A stretch of DNA of 64,000 nucleotides from Lachnospiraceae bacterium. GTDB taxonomy: Bacteria > Bacillota > Clostridia > Lachnospirales > Lachnospiraceae. The notes beneath the pieces were generated by a model. That model saw nothing but the letters and a program-made list of their open reading frames with translations, did no database searches and was not told where the DNA came from. Position numbers and translations under genes: made by a program. Positions within the stretch are counted from its first letter, which is position 1; the number at the start of each line of letters is the position of its first letter. Location of the stretch: positions 1-64,000 of the forward strand of contig BLMC01000002.1 in assembly GCA_011959805.1 (NCBI GenBank). The letters are read 5' to 3'. Of this stretch, positions 1 to 9,252 are shown in pieces.

Positions 1-222
1 AGTGCGAAGTTTGAGTTACGACTTTATATGTAATTTTCCCAAAAAACATAGCACATACAAAAACATGCACAAAACTTATGCGCCCTATTGCATCTTACCT
101 ACTGCTCACGATAACTTGTCCAATCCCTCCGCCATTTCTTCAAGTGGAGCTATACTATAAAAGTAGGCACAGATATACACTATCTGTTATAATAAATCAT
201 ACACAAAAAAAGAAGGCTTCTT

Positions 223-408
223 ATGGCTGAAAATAATTACACAAAGTACGATGAAGATTTTAAAAATCTCTCGTCTCTCTCCATCAAAACGGAAAATCAC
301 AAGCCCAGCTCTACAAAGACTACGGCGTTTCAAAATCCGCCCTCGCCAAATGGGTAAAACAATACTCCACTATTGAAACCGATGATGGTGAAGTTTGTAG
401 TGGTCAAT
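223..408 (+). pseudogene. IS3-type transposase OrfA, N-terminal fragment with frameshift
   Basis: The ATG at 223 opens MAENNYTKYDEDFK, the usual beginning of an IS3-type OrfA helix-turn-helix protein. The frame breaks in the A-run near 253-257. Reading on in the shifted frame gives KSLVSLHQNGKSQAQLYKD and then GVSKSALAKWVKQ, which is the expected HTH continuation. Homology ends near 408 and no orfB follows. This is a dead remnant and part of a small graveyard at the window edge. No terminal inverted repeat was identified. Confidence 0.7.
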
Positions 409-561
409 CTTTTTTGTAACATTTGTGGCTAAAAATTTATTGAATTGTTGCCTGGAGTCAATCCAATCAGGAAGCATACTCCCACTGATGTGGTAAAGTA
501 AAGTTGTAACACCTACACAGGAATAAATGATATAATCAAAATGGAAGTGAAAATAAACAAA

Positions 562-687
562 ATGGCAAACACTAACAAAGTTACGAACCTGAATTCAAAA
601 AACAGATGATTCGTTTGGTCTTAGAAGAAGAAAGAACCATTACAAGCATCAATATTATTGCTGCAGGATATATACAGCACAATCTAT
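562..687 (+). pseudogene. Second IS3-type OrfA remnant with frameshift
   Basis: The ATG at 562 reads MANTNK and then, after a one-base shift near 579, SYEPEFKKQMIRLVLEEER. This is again an OrfA-type start. It differs from the fragment at 223, so two distinct insertion sequences decayed side by side. The open frame continuing to 891 (AEDIIRNAEEKWDKKEKQRK and onward) is charged but not recognisable, and I do not call it a gene. Confidence 0.55.
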
Positions 688-993
688 ATCAGCAACCTTG
701 CAGAGGATATCATCCGTAATGCAGAGGAGAAATGGGACAAAAAAGAAAAGCAGAGAAAACATAAAATGATGATAAATCAGACATTAAGTATTGGGATACT
801 GAAAAATGACCTGATCTATATTCTGTTGGAAACAGACGGACAAAAACAGGACAGAGGGACAGCTTGCGGGAAAATATTCAAATACGTATAAAAGAGCGTA
901 TTGATCAGAAAAGTTATAAAACACGAGTATGTGCTGTATGATAAATTGATAAATACAATAGAATGGCATCAAGTATTAGAATTGATTTTCCAA

Positions 994-1050
994 AACAATA
1001 CCAGATGTCTTTTATCCTATGGATGTAAAGCAATCTGGTATTGTTTTTTC
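994..1050 (+). terminator. Intrinsic terminator
   Basis: The arms AACAATACCAGAT (994-1006) and ATCTGGTATTGTT (1033-1045) are perfect complements across a 26-base loop and are followed by a T-run. It ends whatever transcript once crossed the remnants on its left and insulates the kinase operon. Confidence 0.7.
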
Positions 1051-1292
1051 TTAAGTTAATGGCATTGTGATTTTACTGGATTTCTTCTAACTTAGCCCTA
1101 TTATAACACGGACATCCACCTCTCAATCACCAACAATTCTTCACAAAACGCATTCCAACTATTCTATCAGCCGTACTAAGCGAACAAATAATTGGATTTT
1201 ATTGCACATCAAAATCTGATATGATATACTAAATTGACAAAAATTAAAATTGATTTTGCCGACATTCTTCTTTGGATATGTATACGCAAAAC

Positions 1293-1376
1293 TATAACGA
1301 TATTGAAATGTCATAATTTATCCATGAAAAAAGTGGGAGTGTCCATTTTTCATAAAATATAACGATATTGAAGTGT
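1293..1376 (+). promoter_or_regulatory. 19-bp direct repeat upstream of the hybrid kinase
   Basis: TATAACGATATTGAAATGT at 1293-1311 recurs as TATAACGATATTGAAGTGT at 1358-1376 with one mismatch and a 65-bp period, about six helical turns. The second copy lies directly before the ribosome-binding site (GAAAGG) of the kinase gene. A duplicated operator or a duplicated promoter segment would both explain it. Confidence 0.45.
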
Positions 1377-1398
1377 TATTGAAAGGATCTACAATAAA

Positions 1399-3261
1399 AT
1401 GGAAACTGTAAAAACAAACGGATATCTCATTATAGAATGCCCTTCGGGCGATCAGTCACAAGTCCTATTTGCAGACAATACTGCATGTGTGATCACAGGT
1501 CTAAGCAAAGAGCAGCTCCTGTACTCCAACCCAGAACAATTCACAGAAAACATTCATGTTCGGCGGATTGTTCTGGATACCACACATGAACTTTGGATAC
1601 TTGAAAGCGGTGATGAATGTCTGTGTCAAACCGCATTTGAACAGCTCCAACACCAGAATGCAGAACTTTTGCAAACGCTGCGTGCATGTGAGAAAGAAAG
1701 CCGAGCAAAGAGCAGCTTCCTATCCAGTATGTCTCATGATATTCGCACTCCAATGAATGCAATTATAGGTATGACTTCTATCGGTCTGTCACACATTGAC
1801 GAAAAACCACGTGTGATTGATAGTTTGCAAAAGATACAAACAGCTTCCTCCCATCTAATGAGTCTTGTCAATGATGTACTTGATATGTCACGCATTGCAA
1901 GCGGATGCATGACCCTGAGCGAAGAATCTTTTTCGCTTGCAGATATGGTACACGATATTGCCATCTTTGTACGACCACAAGCAGCGCAAAAACACCAATC
2001 CTTTGAAATAGAAATCGGAAAGATTTATGAGGAAAATCTAGTTGGTGATCCTCTCCATCTACGTCAAATATTTGTTAACATTATTGGGAATGCGGTGAAG
2101 TACACTCAGGAAAAGGGAAGCATCCATGTAAAATTTTCACAGCATATTGACAACCCAAAGCCAGAAAAACAACCATGTATTTGGCTGGATTTTTCATGTG
2201 AAGACAATGGTGTTGGCATGAGTCCAGAATTTTTAAATCGAATATTCGTTCCTTTTTCACGTGTAAATAACTCTACTATCAATAAAATAGAAGGCACTGG
2301 TCTTGGTATGTCAATCGTAAAAAACTTACTTGACTGCATGGGCGGTGAAATCGCTGTCGAGAGCGAAGAAGGAAAAGGCAGCCGTTTTCAATTATCCATT
2401 CCGCTAACTATCACTAATCATAATCCTATTCAATACTCTCTTCCCAAAGGACAGACTGTGCTAGTTGCAGAGTCTATAGATAGCCGCGCACAACAGATAA
2501 TTGACCACTTGACAGAAGGCGAAATTAATGTGGTGCATCTTAACAGTGGTATGGAAACCGTGACTTGGTTGACTGAGGCGCAATATGAAAATCACATGCC
2601 TTGCGCACTGCTTATTGGTCAGGAACTTACTGATATGGCTGTATTGGACATGGCTTCCCATGTGCACCAGCTTGCCGGAAGGGATTTTCCAATCATTATG
2701 GTTGCGGATATCGATTGGGTACAGATTGAATATCGTGCAACTAGAGCCGGAATCTGCGGTTTTGTGCCCTGTCCACTGTTTCGGAGCAGACTTTTTGCAA
2801 CATTATCTGAAATCACTTCCAAAGCACAGCAAGGACAAAATGATTCTCTCGATACAACTCTTGATTATAGTCAATATCATATTTTGCTTGTGGAAGACAA
2901 TGAACTAAATCGTGAGATTGCTTTAGAATTACTGTCATTAACTGGTATTCAAGTAGAAACAGCAGAAAACGGACTGCGTGCTGTGGAAATTTTTGAGCAT
3001 TCACCAGAGGGATATTTTGACCTAATCTTTATGGATATTCAGATGCCTGTGATGAATGGTTATGATGCAGCCAAAAAGATTCGCCAACTTTCTCGCAAAG
3101 ACGCAAAATCTGTCTGGATTATTGCCATGACCGCAAACGCCTTTGTGGAGGACATTCGATTGTCGCGGGAAGCTGGTATGAATGAACATTGTTCCAAACC
3201 AGTAAATGCGGACCGCCTGCACGAAATACTGCGCAAGCGCTTTTCCCCCAACAATCTATAA
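1399..3261 (+). CDS. Hybrid sensor histidine kinase/response regulator, cytosolic
   Basis: This 620-residue protein should autophosphorylate and pass phosphate to its own receiver. A short N-terminal region (1-95) has no membrane segment. The HisKA helix follows with the phospho-acceptor H113 in MSHDIRTPMNA. The HATPase has its N box near N231, DNGVG at 269-273 and GTGLG at 299-303. A degenerate receiver-like fold spans about 352-470 and lacks a clear acceptor aspartate. A canonical receiver spans about 492-615 (VEDN, D546 in FMDIQMP, K600). There is no DNA-binding domain, so output is probably through protein contact. The HD-GYP-like gene starts 29 bp downstream and is the obvious candidate partner. 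The sensory input cannot be read from the sequence. Confidence 0.9.
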   Translation: METVKTNGYLIIECPSGDQSQVLFADNTACVITGLSKEQLLYSNPEQFTENIHVRRIVLDTTHELWILESGDECLCQTAFEQLQHQNAELLQTLRACEKESRAKSSFLSSMSHDIRTPMNAIIGMTSIGLSHIDEKPRVIDSLQKIQTASSHLMSLVNDVLDMSRIASGCMTLSEESFSLADMVHDIAIFVRPQAAQKHQSFEIEIGKIYEENLVGDPLHLRQIFVNIIGNAVKYTQEKGSIHVKFSQHIDNPKPEKQPCIWLDFSCEDNGVGMSPEFLNRIFVPFSRVNNSTINKIEGTGLGMSIVKNLLDCMGGEIAVESEEGKGSRFQLSIPLTITNHNPIQYSLPKGQTVLVAESIDSRAQQIIDHLTEGEINVVHLNSGMETVTWLTEAQYENHMPCALLIGQELTDMAVLDMASHVHQLAGRDFPIIMVADIDWVQIEYRATRAGICGFVPCPLFRSRLFATLSEITSKAQQGQNDSLDTTLDYSQYHILLVEDNELNREIALELLSLTGIQVETAENGLRAVEIFEHSPEGYFDLIFMDIQMPVMNGYDAAKKIRQLSRKDAKSVWIIAMTANAFVEDIRLSREAGMNEHCSKPVNADRLHEILRKRFSPNNL

Positions 3262-3290
3262 GAAATAAACGCGATGAGAGGAACGTATCT

Positions 3291-5138
3291 ATGCAACCCT
3301 ATCAAGAGGAATATATTGCAAACTTAAAGGACATCATTATGTTGCCTTTGCGCACACAAACTGCTGTGCACTCCCTAACTACATACCAAGAGCAAATATA
3401 CCATTATCGCCATCAGCTAGAAGACAAAATCAATCGCAATATGGATTTGCTGCGCGATGGGCTGTTTCCACTATTTGACAGACTCTTTGAAGCACAACCT
3501 GAAGAATTGGAAGATTTAGAGGAATTTGCCAGTAAACTATTAAATGGAAAAAATGAGTTGGATAGTGGTTTATTTTGTCAAATTTATCAAGCATTGTTAA
3601 GTCGTGCGCGGCACACTAAAGACCGCAATACAATTATACGTTGTCTATATTGGCTTGGAATCGGACGCCATAATATGTGCGCCAAAATGGTTGGTATCGA
3701 CTTGACAGACAGTGAATACTACATGTCACAAATGCGCTTATGCTTTGCAGAAGCAGCGGCATATCTTAAATATTTTGACGAGATTGACAACACCGAAACC
3801 AAGGGATTTATCCTGCGCTCCCGCGCCAATACAGCGCTTGGCCAGTTTAAATCTGCCAGTACCAAAATTCGTCTAACAAGGCAAACGCTACAAATATTAC
3901 AAGATGAGGAATATCATCAAAACGCACCAGACCTTCCTTGGGATAGATATATTTATATGACACGCCAACAAATGGCTTCTAGTATTTCTTACAGTCAAGA
4001 TAACGATATGTCAATTGAAGACATAGCAGCCATTATGGAGTCTGCCCATATTGTTCATCAACAGCGGATTATAGAAGCACTTCGCAAAAAAGAGACACCA
4101 CCGATTCGTTCCGCATTCTCTTGCCACGCCATAGATTACTACTGTGGACTTCTTACACTCGAAGAACTCCTTAGTAAAATGGAAACTCTAATGAATCATG
4201 CGGACTCTTCAGATTTTTCCGTAGAAAATATGTATGCCACAATCTCTCTTCCAGCATTTTACTGTCAGTATCTACGTGAATATCCAAAGCAATTATCAAA
4301 AAGGCAACAATATTTAGAAGGCCTATACCAAAAAGTCCTTTCGTACGCGATGTCTTTTCCCAAAAACGAAGCAAACGAGCAAATTTTTTTGTATCTTCGA
4401 CAGCTTTCGACCACCTTTATTGAGACAGAACATAGCATCTCCTACGGTGACTTTCAGCAGAACATTCTAAAGCATTTTGCTCCAGATGTCTACGTACATT
4501 CCCAAGTTGTAGGCAAAGTCGCTGCTGTTTTTTGCGATATCCTTCAACAGGAAGAACCAGACTTTTTTGATGACATTGAACAGATAAAAAAGATACAAAA
4601 TCCCAATACCAAACGACACGCAGTCCATAATTTTGCAATGAACTGTGGTGTGCTACACGATGTTGGCAAGATTAATTTCATCAGTCTCTTTACGCGAACT
4701 GCAAGACAATGGTTTGATGAGGAATACGAGATTGTACATTTACATACAATTGTTGGAAGTAAACGACTTGACACTTGTGCCTCAACACATGATTATGCTG
4801 CGGCAGCATTAGGACACCATAGTTGGTACGATGGTTCCCGCGGTTATCCCGATACTTACAAACGGTTGGAATGTCCCTGCCGCCAGATGGTAGATGTCGT
4901 TGGATTAATTGACTGGATTGACAATTCATTAAGTCGCCCTTGGCTTTACGGTCGTCCCAAAAAGAGTTTTGATGAAATTATTCAGGAAGCACTTTCATTG
5001 GAAGGAAAACGATTTTCACCACTGCTAACAGCGCGCCTCCGTGACCAGTTTATCTTGGAAAAAATTAAAGAAACATTTACTTCTTCGCGCCAAGAAGCAT
5101 ATGGTGCGCTATATGAGATAAGCAGTTACAATTCATAA
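3291..5138 (+). CDS. HD-GYP-like phosphohydrolase
   Basis: The ATG at 3291 is chosen because GAGAGGA sits just upstream; a longer in-frame start at 3189 lies inside the kinase gene. The product is 615 residues. The first ~400 are helical, TPR-like and of unknown role. The C-terminal third carries the HD-GYP signature: LHDVGK with H456/D457, then GHHSWYDGSRGYP from about 508, then a late DVVGLIDWID. HD-GYP proteins hydrolyse cyclic di-GMP or related nucleotides. The GYP motif is slightly altered by an extra residue, so activity is likely but not certain. With the preceding kinase it would form a two-gene signalling unit. Confidence 0.8.
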   Translation: MQPYQEEYIANLKDIIMLPLRTQTAVHSLTTYQEQIYHYRHQLEDKINRNMDLLRDGLFPLFDRLFEAQPEELEDLEEFASKLLNGKNELDSGLFCQIYQALLSRARHTKDRNTIIRCLYWLGIGRHNMCAKMVGIDLTDSEYYMSQMRLCFAEAAAYLKYFDEIDNTETKGFILRSRANTALGQFKSASTKIRLTRQTLQILQDEEYHQNAPDLPWDRYIYMTRQQMASSISYSQDNDMSIEDIAAIMESAHIVHQQRIIEALRKKETPPIRSAFSCHAIDYYCGLLTLEELLSKMETLMNHADSSDFSVENMYATISLPAFYCQYLREYPKQLSKRQQYLEGLYQKVLSYAMSFPKNEANEQIFLYLRQLSTTFIETEHSISYGDFQQNILKHFAPDVYVHSQVVGKVAAVFCDILQQEEPDFFDDIEQIKKIQNPNTKRHAVHNFAMNCGVLHDVGKINFISLFTRTARQWFDEEYEIVHLHTIVGSKRLDTCASTHDYAAAALGHHSWYDGSRGYPDTYKRLECPCRQMVDVVGLIDWIDNSLSRPWLYGRPKKSFDEIIQEALSLEGKRFSPLLTARLRDQFILEKIKETFTSSRQEAYGALYEISSYNS

Positions 5139-5187
5139 ACTTGAAAAAAACAATACTTTTTAAAAAGAAGTTGTCCACTTGTACAAT

Positions 5188-5216
5188 TTGACCAATTTCC
5201 ATTTCTGTGTTATACT
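5188..5216 (+). promoter_or_regulatory. SigA-type promoter of the amylase gene
   Basis: TTGACC (5188-5193) and TATACT (5211-5216) are separated by exactly 17 bp. The likely start is about 70 bp before the AAAGGGGG ribosome-binding site and the ATG at 5295. The amylase is therefore transcribed on its own and not only by read-through from the signalling genes. Confidence 0.7.
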
Positions 5217-5294
5217 TGAGTTCGGAATTTATAACTATAGATAGTACGTATCAACAGTTATAAATAATTTAATGATTTAAAGGGGGACATAAAA

Positions 5295-6977
5295 ATGGCT
5301 TGGTACGACGAAGCTATCTTTTACCACATTTATCCTTTAGGGCTGACTGGGGCGCCGAAGGAAAACTCTTATGGGGAACCAGAGCATCGGTTAAATACAC
5401 TGCTGCCGTGGATTGATCACATCAAAGGCATTGGCTGCAACGCTATCTATATCGGACCACTGTTTGAATCTGTAGGACATGGTTACGAGACCACCGATTA
5501 CAAAAAACTCGACAGCCGCCTTGGTGACAATCAGGATTTAAAAAACTTTGTAGCAGAATGCCATAAAAAAGATGTGCGTGTAATTTTTGATGGTGTTTTT
5601 AACCATACTGGACGTGATTTCTTTGCTTTTCAGGATATCAAAGAAAAACGCGAAGGTTCTATGTACAGAGATTGGTATTGCAACGTAAACTTCGGTGGCA
5701 ATAACGAGTACAACGACGGTTTCTGTTACGACAACTGGGGTGGTTATAATCTGCTTGTAAAGCTCAACCAAAGAAATCCAGCCGTAAAGGACTATATCTG
5801 TGATGTTATTCGTTTCTGGGTCAGTGAATTTGATGTGGATGGTATTCGTCTTGACGCGGCAGATGTTCTTGACTTTGATTTTATGAAAGCACTGCGTCAT
5901 GTTGCAAATGAAGTCAAACCTGAATTCTGGTTGATGGGTGAAGTAATCCACGGAGATTACTCCCGTTGGGTCAACGAGGGAACGCTACATTCTGTTACCA
6001 ACTATCAGTTGCACAAAGCATTGTATTCCGGCCATAACGACCATAACTTTTTTGAGATTGCACACACTGTAAAACGCCTTTATGATATGGGCAGCAACAA
6101 TCCAAACAACTTTAAACTCTATAATTTTGTGGACAACCATGATGTAGAACGCATCTACACAAAGTTAAATAATAAAGCACACTTTACACCTGTGCATATT
6201 TTGTTGTATACACTGCCTGGTATTCCATCGTTGTATTATGGTTCCGAGTTTGGAATCGAAGGCAGAAAAGAAAAGTTTTCTGATGCTTCTTTAAGACCTG
6301 CTCTCAATCTTAAGGAGTATGCGAACGCTTTGACAGATAATTCCTTTACGGCACTGATTGCCGCACTTGGACGCACCAGACAGCATTCCAAAGCATTGTC
6401 TTATGGCGATTATAAAGAGTTGAAGCTTATGAACCGTCAATATGCTTTCTCACGAAGCTTTGAAGGAGAAACAGTTGTTGTCACTGTCAACAATGATGAT
6501 AGTGACTTTACAATGACAATTCCTGCTGGAAATGCAGAAGAATATGTAGGGGCACTCTCCGGACAGAAAGTTCGCGTAGAAAACGGCAATATCTGTGTAA
6601 ATATAAAGGCAAATTCCGGTGATATCTGGTTGCCAATTACCAATAGCACTGCTAAGAAAATGCCGGATGTTACCCCTGTTGCACTTCATATAGAAGATGC
6701 AGTAAAATCTGCTCCTGAGAACAACACAGATATCCAGGAATCATCTGATACAATTGCTACCCCTACTGCAACAATAGAAACAACTTCTGTAAATCCTGAT
6801 AGCATATCTCCAACCATCTCTTCCGATGCGTTTGAGAAAGGAAAGATTGCTGGATTACAAGAAGCGATTCTTGCCATCATGGAAAAAAATGGTCCAGTTA
6901 CTGATCAGATGCGCAAAGATGTTATGAATAATGTATATCATGATTCATTAATCAATTGGATTAAAAGTTTCCGCTAA
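5295..6977 (+). CDS. GH13 alpha-amylase family glycosidase, cytosolic
   Basis: The start is fixed by AAAGGGGGACAT. The protein has 560 residues, no signal peptide, and a (beta/alpha)8 barrel with the GH13 regions: FDGVFNHTG (98-106), DGIRLDAADV with nucleophile D187, WLMGEV with acid/base E216, and NFVDNHD with D283. This is an alpha-glucan or maltooligosaccharide hydrolase; the exact specificity (cyclomaltodextrinase, amylase, neopullulanase-like) cannot be settled here. A beta-sandwich domain follows, then a Ser/Thr-rich linker (about 475-510) and an unusual C-terminal helical tail of about 50 residues. Intracellular location fits use of imported oligosaccharides or glycogen, and glgA occurs elsewhere in the window. 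Confidence 0.9.
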   Translation: MAWYDEAIFYHIYPLGLTGAPKENSYGEPEHRLNTLLPWIDHIKGIGCNAIYIGPLFESVGHGYETTDYKKLDSRLGDNQDLKNFVAECHKKDVRVIFDGVFNHTGRDFFAFQDIKEKREGSMYRDWYCNVNFGGNNEYNDGFCYDNWGGYNLLVKLNQRNPAVKDYICDVIRFWVSEFDVDGIRLDAADVLDFDFMKALRHVANEVKPEFWLMGEVIHGDYSRWVNEGTLHSVTNYQLHKALYSGHNDHNFFEIAHTVKRLYDMGSNNPNNFKLYNFVDNHDVERIYTKLNNKAHFTPVHILLYTLPGIPSLYYGSEFGIEGRKEKFSDASLRPALNLKEYANALTDNSFTALIAALGRTRQHSKALSYGDYKELKLMNRQYAFSRSFEGETVVVTVNNDDSDFTMTIPAGNAEEYVGALSGQKVRVENGNICVNIKANSGDIWLPITNSTAKKMPDVTPVALHIEDAVKSAPENNTDIQESSDTIATPTATIETTSVNPDSISPTISSDAFEKGKIAGLQEAILAIMEKNGPVTDQMRKDVMNNVYHDSLINWIKSFR

Positions 6978-6993
6978 TATCTACTAATTAATT

Positions 6994-7021
6994 GAGCAGG
7001 AGAATAAACCATCTCCTGCTC
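6994..7021. terminator. Bidirectional hairpin between amylase and spoVA
   Basis: GAGCAGGAGA (6994-7003) pairs perfectly with TCTCCTGCTC (7012-7021) between two convergent genes. T-runs are short on both sides, so it is likely a shared and moderately efficient terminator. Confidence 0.65.
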
Positions 7022-7025
7022 AAAC

Positions 7026-7487
7026 TTACATAACACCCATCATTTTTCCAATCCAATAAATAATTCCCAGTAGCCAACTTGTAAAAATTCCATACAAAAT
7101 TACAGGACCAGCAATTGTAAAAATTTTGCTTCCAATCCCATACACTTGCCCCTCTGTCTTGTACTCAATTGCAGATGCTACAACGGAATTTGCAAATCCA
7201 GTAATTGGCACAAGCGCACCTGCGCCACCCCATTTTACTAATTTGCCATAAATATTAAATCCTGTAAACACTGCACTTAGAAGAATTAAAATCATAGAAC
7301 ACCATCCAGCTGCTGTCTCCTTTTCAATATCAAACTGATTTATTGCCATATTGACAATAAACTGCCCCACACAGCAGATAGCGCCTCCCATTATAAATGC
7401 TTTTGCCATCTGTAATGGTAGATTTGTCTTTGGCGAATTCTGTTTTACGTACTCCTGATACGCTTCCTTTTTCTGTTCTGATGCCAT
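7026..7487 (-). CDS. spoVAC: Stage V sporulation protein AC
   Basis: SpoVAC is part of the forespore membrane channel that imports dipicolinic acid during sporulation and releases it at germination. The 153-residue product (start MASEQKKEAY at 7487, preceded by GGGAGG) matches the family length. A charged N-terminus is followed by four hydrophobic segments with the family-typical GAGALVPITGFANS stretch near the middle. A start at 7523 is possible but would overlap spoVAB and lacks a good ribosome-binding site. It is the last gene of spoVAA-AB-AC. No spoVAD/AE genes follow here; the next gene converges. Confidence 0.9.
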   Translation of the reverse strand: MASEQKKEAYQEYVKQNSPKTNLPLQMAKAFIMGGAICCVGQFIVNMAINQFDIEKETAAGWCSMILILLSAVFTGFNIYGKLVKWGGAGALVPITGFANSVVASAIEYKTEGQVYGIGSKIFTIAGPVILYGIFTSWLLGIIYWIGKMMGVM

Positions 7488-7500
7488 CAATGTATCCTCC

Positions 7501-7950
7501 CTATATCCCTTCATAAAATCCATTCATAAAGTAAACAATTGCGCCTACAGTTTTTCCAACTGCCACTGCGACCACTGCAATGCTCACGCCCATCTTAAAT
7601 CGTACTCTCCTAGCAAAAATCGGTATTCCGTCAAGTACCTCTGAAAGCGCAATCGACAGACATCCTACAAAGATTCCTGCAAATATGCCAATCAGAATCA
7701 ATAATCCTGTCAATAAGAGATTAGAACTATTGCCAAGTGACCCTTCAATAGGAAAAACACTGAGTATATCCGCCAACACTGCACCGCCAATTAGACACTC
7801 CTCATAAAAAATCTCGCACCATGCAGTGTCCGTTCTACCTGCAAATCGTGGAACCAATCCAACGACAAACAGCACTGTAAAAACCCCTGCTGAAACCATA
7901 AGTCCCGAACTAATTCCGACAATCCACAACAAAATTAGTTTCCACACCAT
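7501..7950 (-). CDS. spoVAB: Stage V sporulation protein AB
   Basis: This 149-residue integral membrane protein has about four to five hydrophobic helices and the conserved GLVPRFAGRT segment near residue 31. It is the small membrane partner in the SpoVA dipicolinate transport system. Its ATG directly follows the spoVAA stop codon, and spoVAC begins 13 bp beyond its own stop, so the three genes are tightly coupled. Confidence 0.88.
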   Translation of the reverse strand: MVWKLILLWIVGISSGLMVSAGVFTVLFVVGLVPRFAGRTDTAWCEIFYEECLIGGAVLADILSVFPIEGSLGNSSNLLLTGLLILIGIFAGIFVGCLSIALSEVLDGIPIFARRVRFKMGVSIAVVAVAVGKTVGAIVYFMNGFYEGI

Positions 7951-8607
7951 CTAATCCACATCCTCTTCTAGTTTCTGCCTGTCTGCCATCTGTACAATCG
8001 CTTGGTTGACATCCCGCTCATAATTGCGCATCTCCACTTCTAATGGTGTTGGGTCTGAAGTAAGACGTTTCCCCCCAACATGGTTATAAAACACAATAAT
8101 TCCCACAGCTAATCCAATAGCATATGAGATTTCAAGTGCTGTATATCCGTCGGACTCTATTCCCATCACTAACTCATAAATTCGGCTGAGCACATCTGAC
8201 AATCCGACGTCATTATGAAACGCCATAATTGTAAACGCTGAGCCAAAAAAACAAATCAATGCAACAATAGCAATCTTTACATGCGCCCACGGACCATACT
8301 TCTGTTCTGGTTTATCATGTTCTAAAGATGCCTTCTGTATAATAATATCCGTCTCTCCAATATTTTCTACAGTAATCCCCGGGCAAAGTTTAGTGATTTG
8401 TTCTATTATTTTAAGAACACTAACCACTACACGCGGCTGTCCCTCATGCCGAAATCGATGGATTTTTAATGCTTTCACTTTTGCCTTGACAGTCTCATCT
8501 TCACAGTAGACACTCGCTACATCACTCAGTTCTACATCAGGCTTTGCCAAAGCTACATTCTGTTTTGCCATTAAATACAATACTACATTTGCCACAAAAA
8601 TAACCAT
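7951..8607 (-). CDS. spoVAA: Stage V sporulation protein AA
   Basis: SpoVAA is the first gene of the forespore dipicolinate-channel operon. The 218-residue protein has a soluble alpha/beta N-terminal domain (KQNVALAKPDVELSDVASV near the start, then IHRF and VTVENIGETDI-like strands to about 110), then two membrane segments around 125-145 and 165-185, and a short cytosolic tail. The annotated ATG at 8607 has only AAAGG immediately before it; a GTG at 8595 is an alternative. A sigma-G promoter is expected upstream, but I could not identify a convincing one. Confidence 0.87.
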   Translation of the reverse strand: MVIFVANVVLYLMAKQNVALAKPDVELSDVASVYCEDETVKAKVKALKIHRFRHEGQPRVVVSVLKIIEQITKLCPGITVENIGETDIIIQKASLEHDKPEQKYGPWAHVKIAIVALICFFGSAFTIMAFHNDVGLSDVLSRIYELVMGIESDGYTALEISYAIGLAVGIIVFYNHVGGKRLTSDPTPLEVEMRNYERDVNQAIVQMADRQKLEEDVD

Positions 8608-8674
8608 GCCTTTCCGAAGTGCTTCTAAAACTTTTCAAACGCTTCTTAAATACATGGTCATTATTTGTAACTAT

Positions 8675-8920
8675 TCAAATTTTATTCATAATGCTTTCTT
8701 TTCCTGTCATAATATAATCGCATCCAGTGTCCAAATAGTTGGCAATCCGCAAAAGTACATCAGCGGAAAAGCCTTTTCTTCCAACCTCAATCTCATACAA
8801 AAATTTTCCCGACAATTTTGTATGCGCCGCCATACATTCTCTTGTATAACCTTTCTCAATTCTTAACGCTTTAATTCTTGCTCCTGCTTCTTTGTATAAT
8901 TTCATTCGTTCTGCTTCCAT
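8675..8920 (-). CDS. Small Xre-family transcriptional regulator
   Basis: The 81-residue protein is almost entirely one helix-turn-helix domain: ARIKALRIEKGYTRECMAAHTKLSGKFLYEIEVGRKGFS, then a C-terminal helix ending in LDTGCDYIMTG. It is preceded by GGAGGTATT. It lies 67 bp upstream of spoVAA and diverges from agrB. It could act on either, or on the AT-rich 330-bp region between it and agrB. Confidence 0.8.
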   Translation of the reverse strand: MEAERMKLYKEAGARIKALRIEKGYTRECMAAHTKLSGKFLYEIEVGRKGFSADVLLRIANYLDTGCDYIMTGKESIMNKI

Positions 8921-9252
8921 AAAATACCTCCTTGCATTGCAATATTTCCTATCATTTTTTAGAGTAAACCATTAAAAAAGAAAATACTGCTTTTACAAAT
9001 GAAGTGTGTATATTTGAAAACAAACTGCCAATATTTTACAATATTCGACTATTTATTTTTCATTTCGACATATTTATTCTAAAAATTTAAAATTGATATT
9101 TCTTTCCAATATACTATGGATAGTAGTTGTAAATCCTAATTTGATGCAATTAAAACATTAGATTTTCTTATAGATATTGTGATGCTACATTATGTTCTGG
9201 CTAAAACAGCGTTAAAAATTCCTACAACACGCAATCATGAGAAGAGGAGACA
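8921..9252. promoter_or_regulatory. Divergent regulatory region between xre and agrB
   Basis: No gene was found. The region is very AT-rich and must hold the promoters of xre (minus) and agrBD (plus). A pair of near-identical TTCGAC-containing sequences at 9044 and 9064, spaced 20 bp, is the most operator-like feature. Confidence 0.45.
9044..9078 (+). promoter_or_regulatory. Tandem 20-bp-spaced direct repeats upstream of agrB
   Basis: TTCGACTATTTATT at 9044 and TTCGACATATTTATT at 9064 repeat with a 20-bp period, placing them on the same helix face. LytTR regulators of the AgrA family are known to bind two direct repeats about two turns apart, and such a regulator is encoded in this island. 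The sequence does not match the classical AgrA site, so the assignment is inference. Confidence 0.35.

Larger units (their letters stand above)
688..1398. other. Intergenic DNA: decayed sequence, one terminator, a direct repeat
   Basis: No intact gene was seen. The left part continues the insertion-sequence graveyard. A clear hairpin terminator lies at 994-1050. The right part is very AT-rich and serves as the upstream region of the histidine kinase gene, with a 19-bp direct repeat at 1293 and 1358. Confidence 0.5.

Noticed and set aside
658-891. 77-codon frame after the IS fragments
   Set aside because: It begins inside a transposase remnant, has no ribosome-binding site and no recognisable motif.
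8608-8674. Sigma-G promoter of spoVAA
   Set aside because: A GAATA-like box and a CAT-starting box exist, but the -10 does not fit the consensus well; too weak to annotate.
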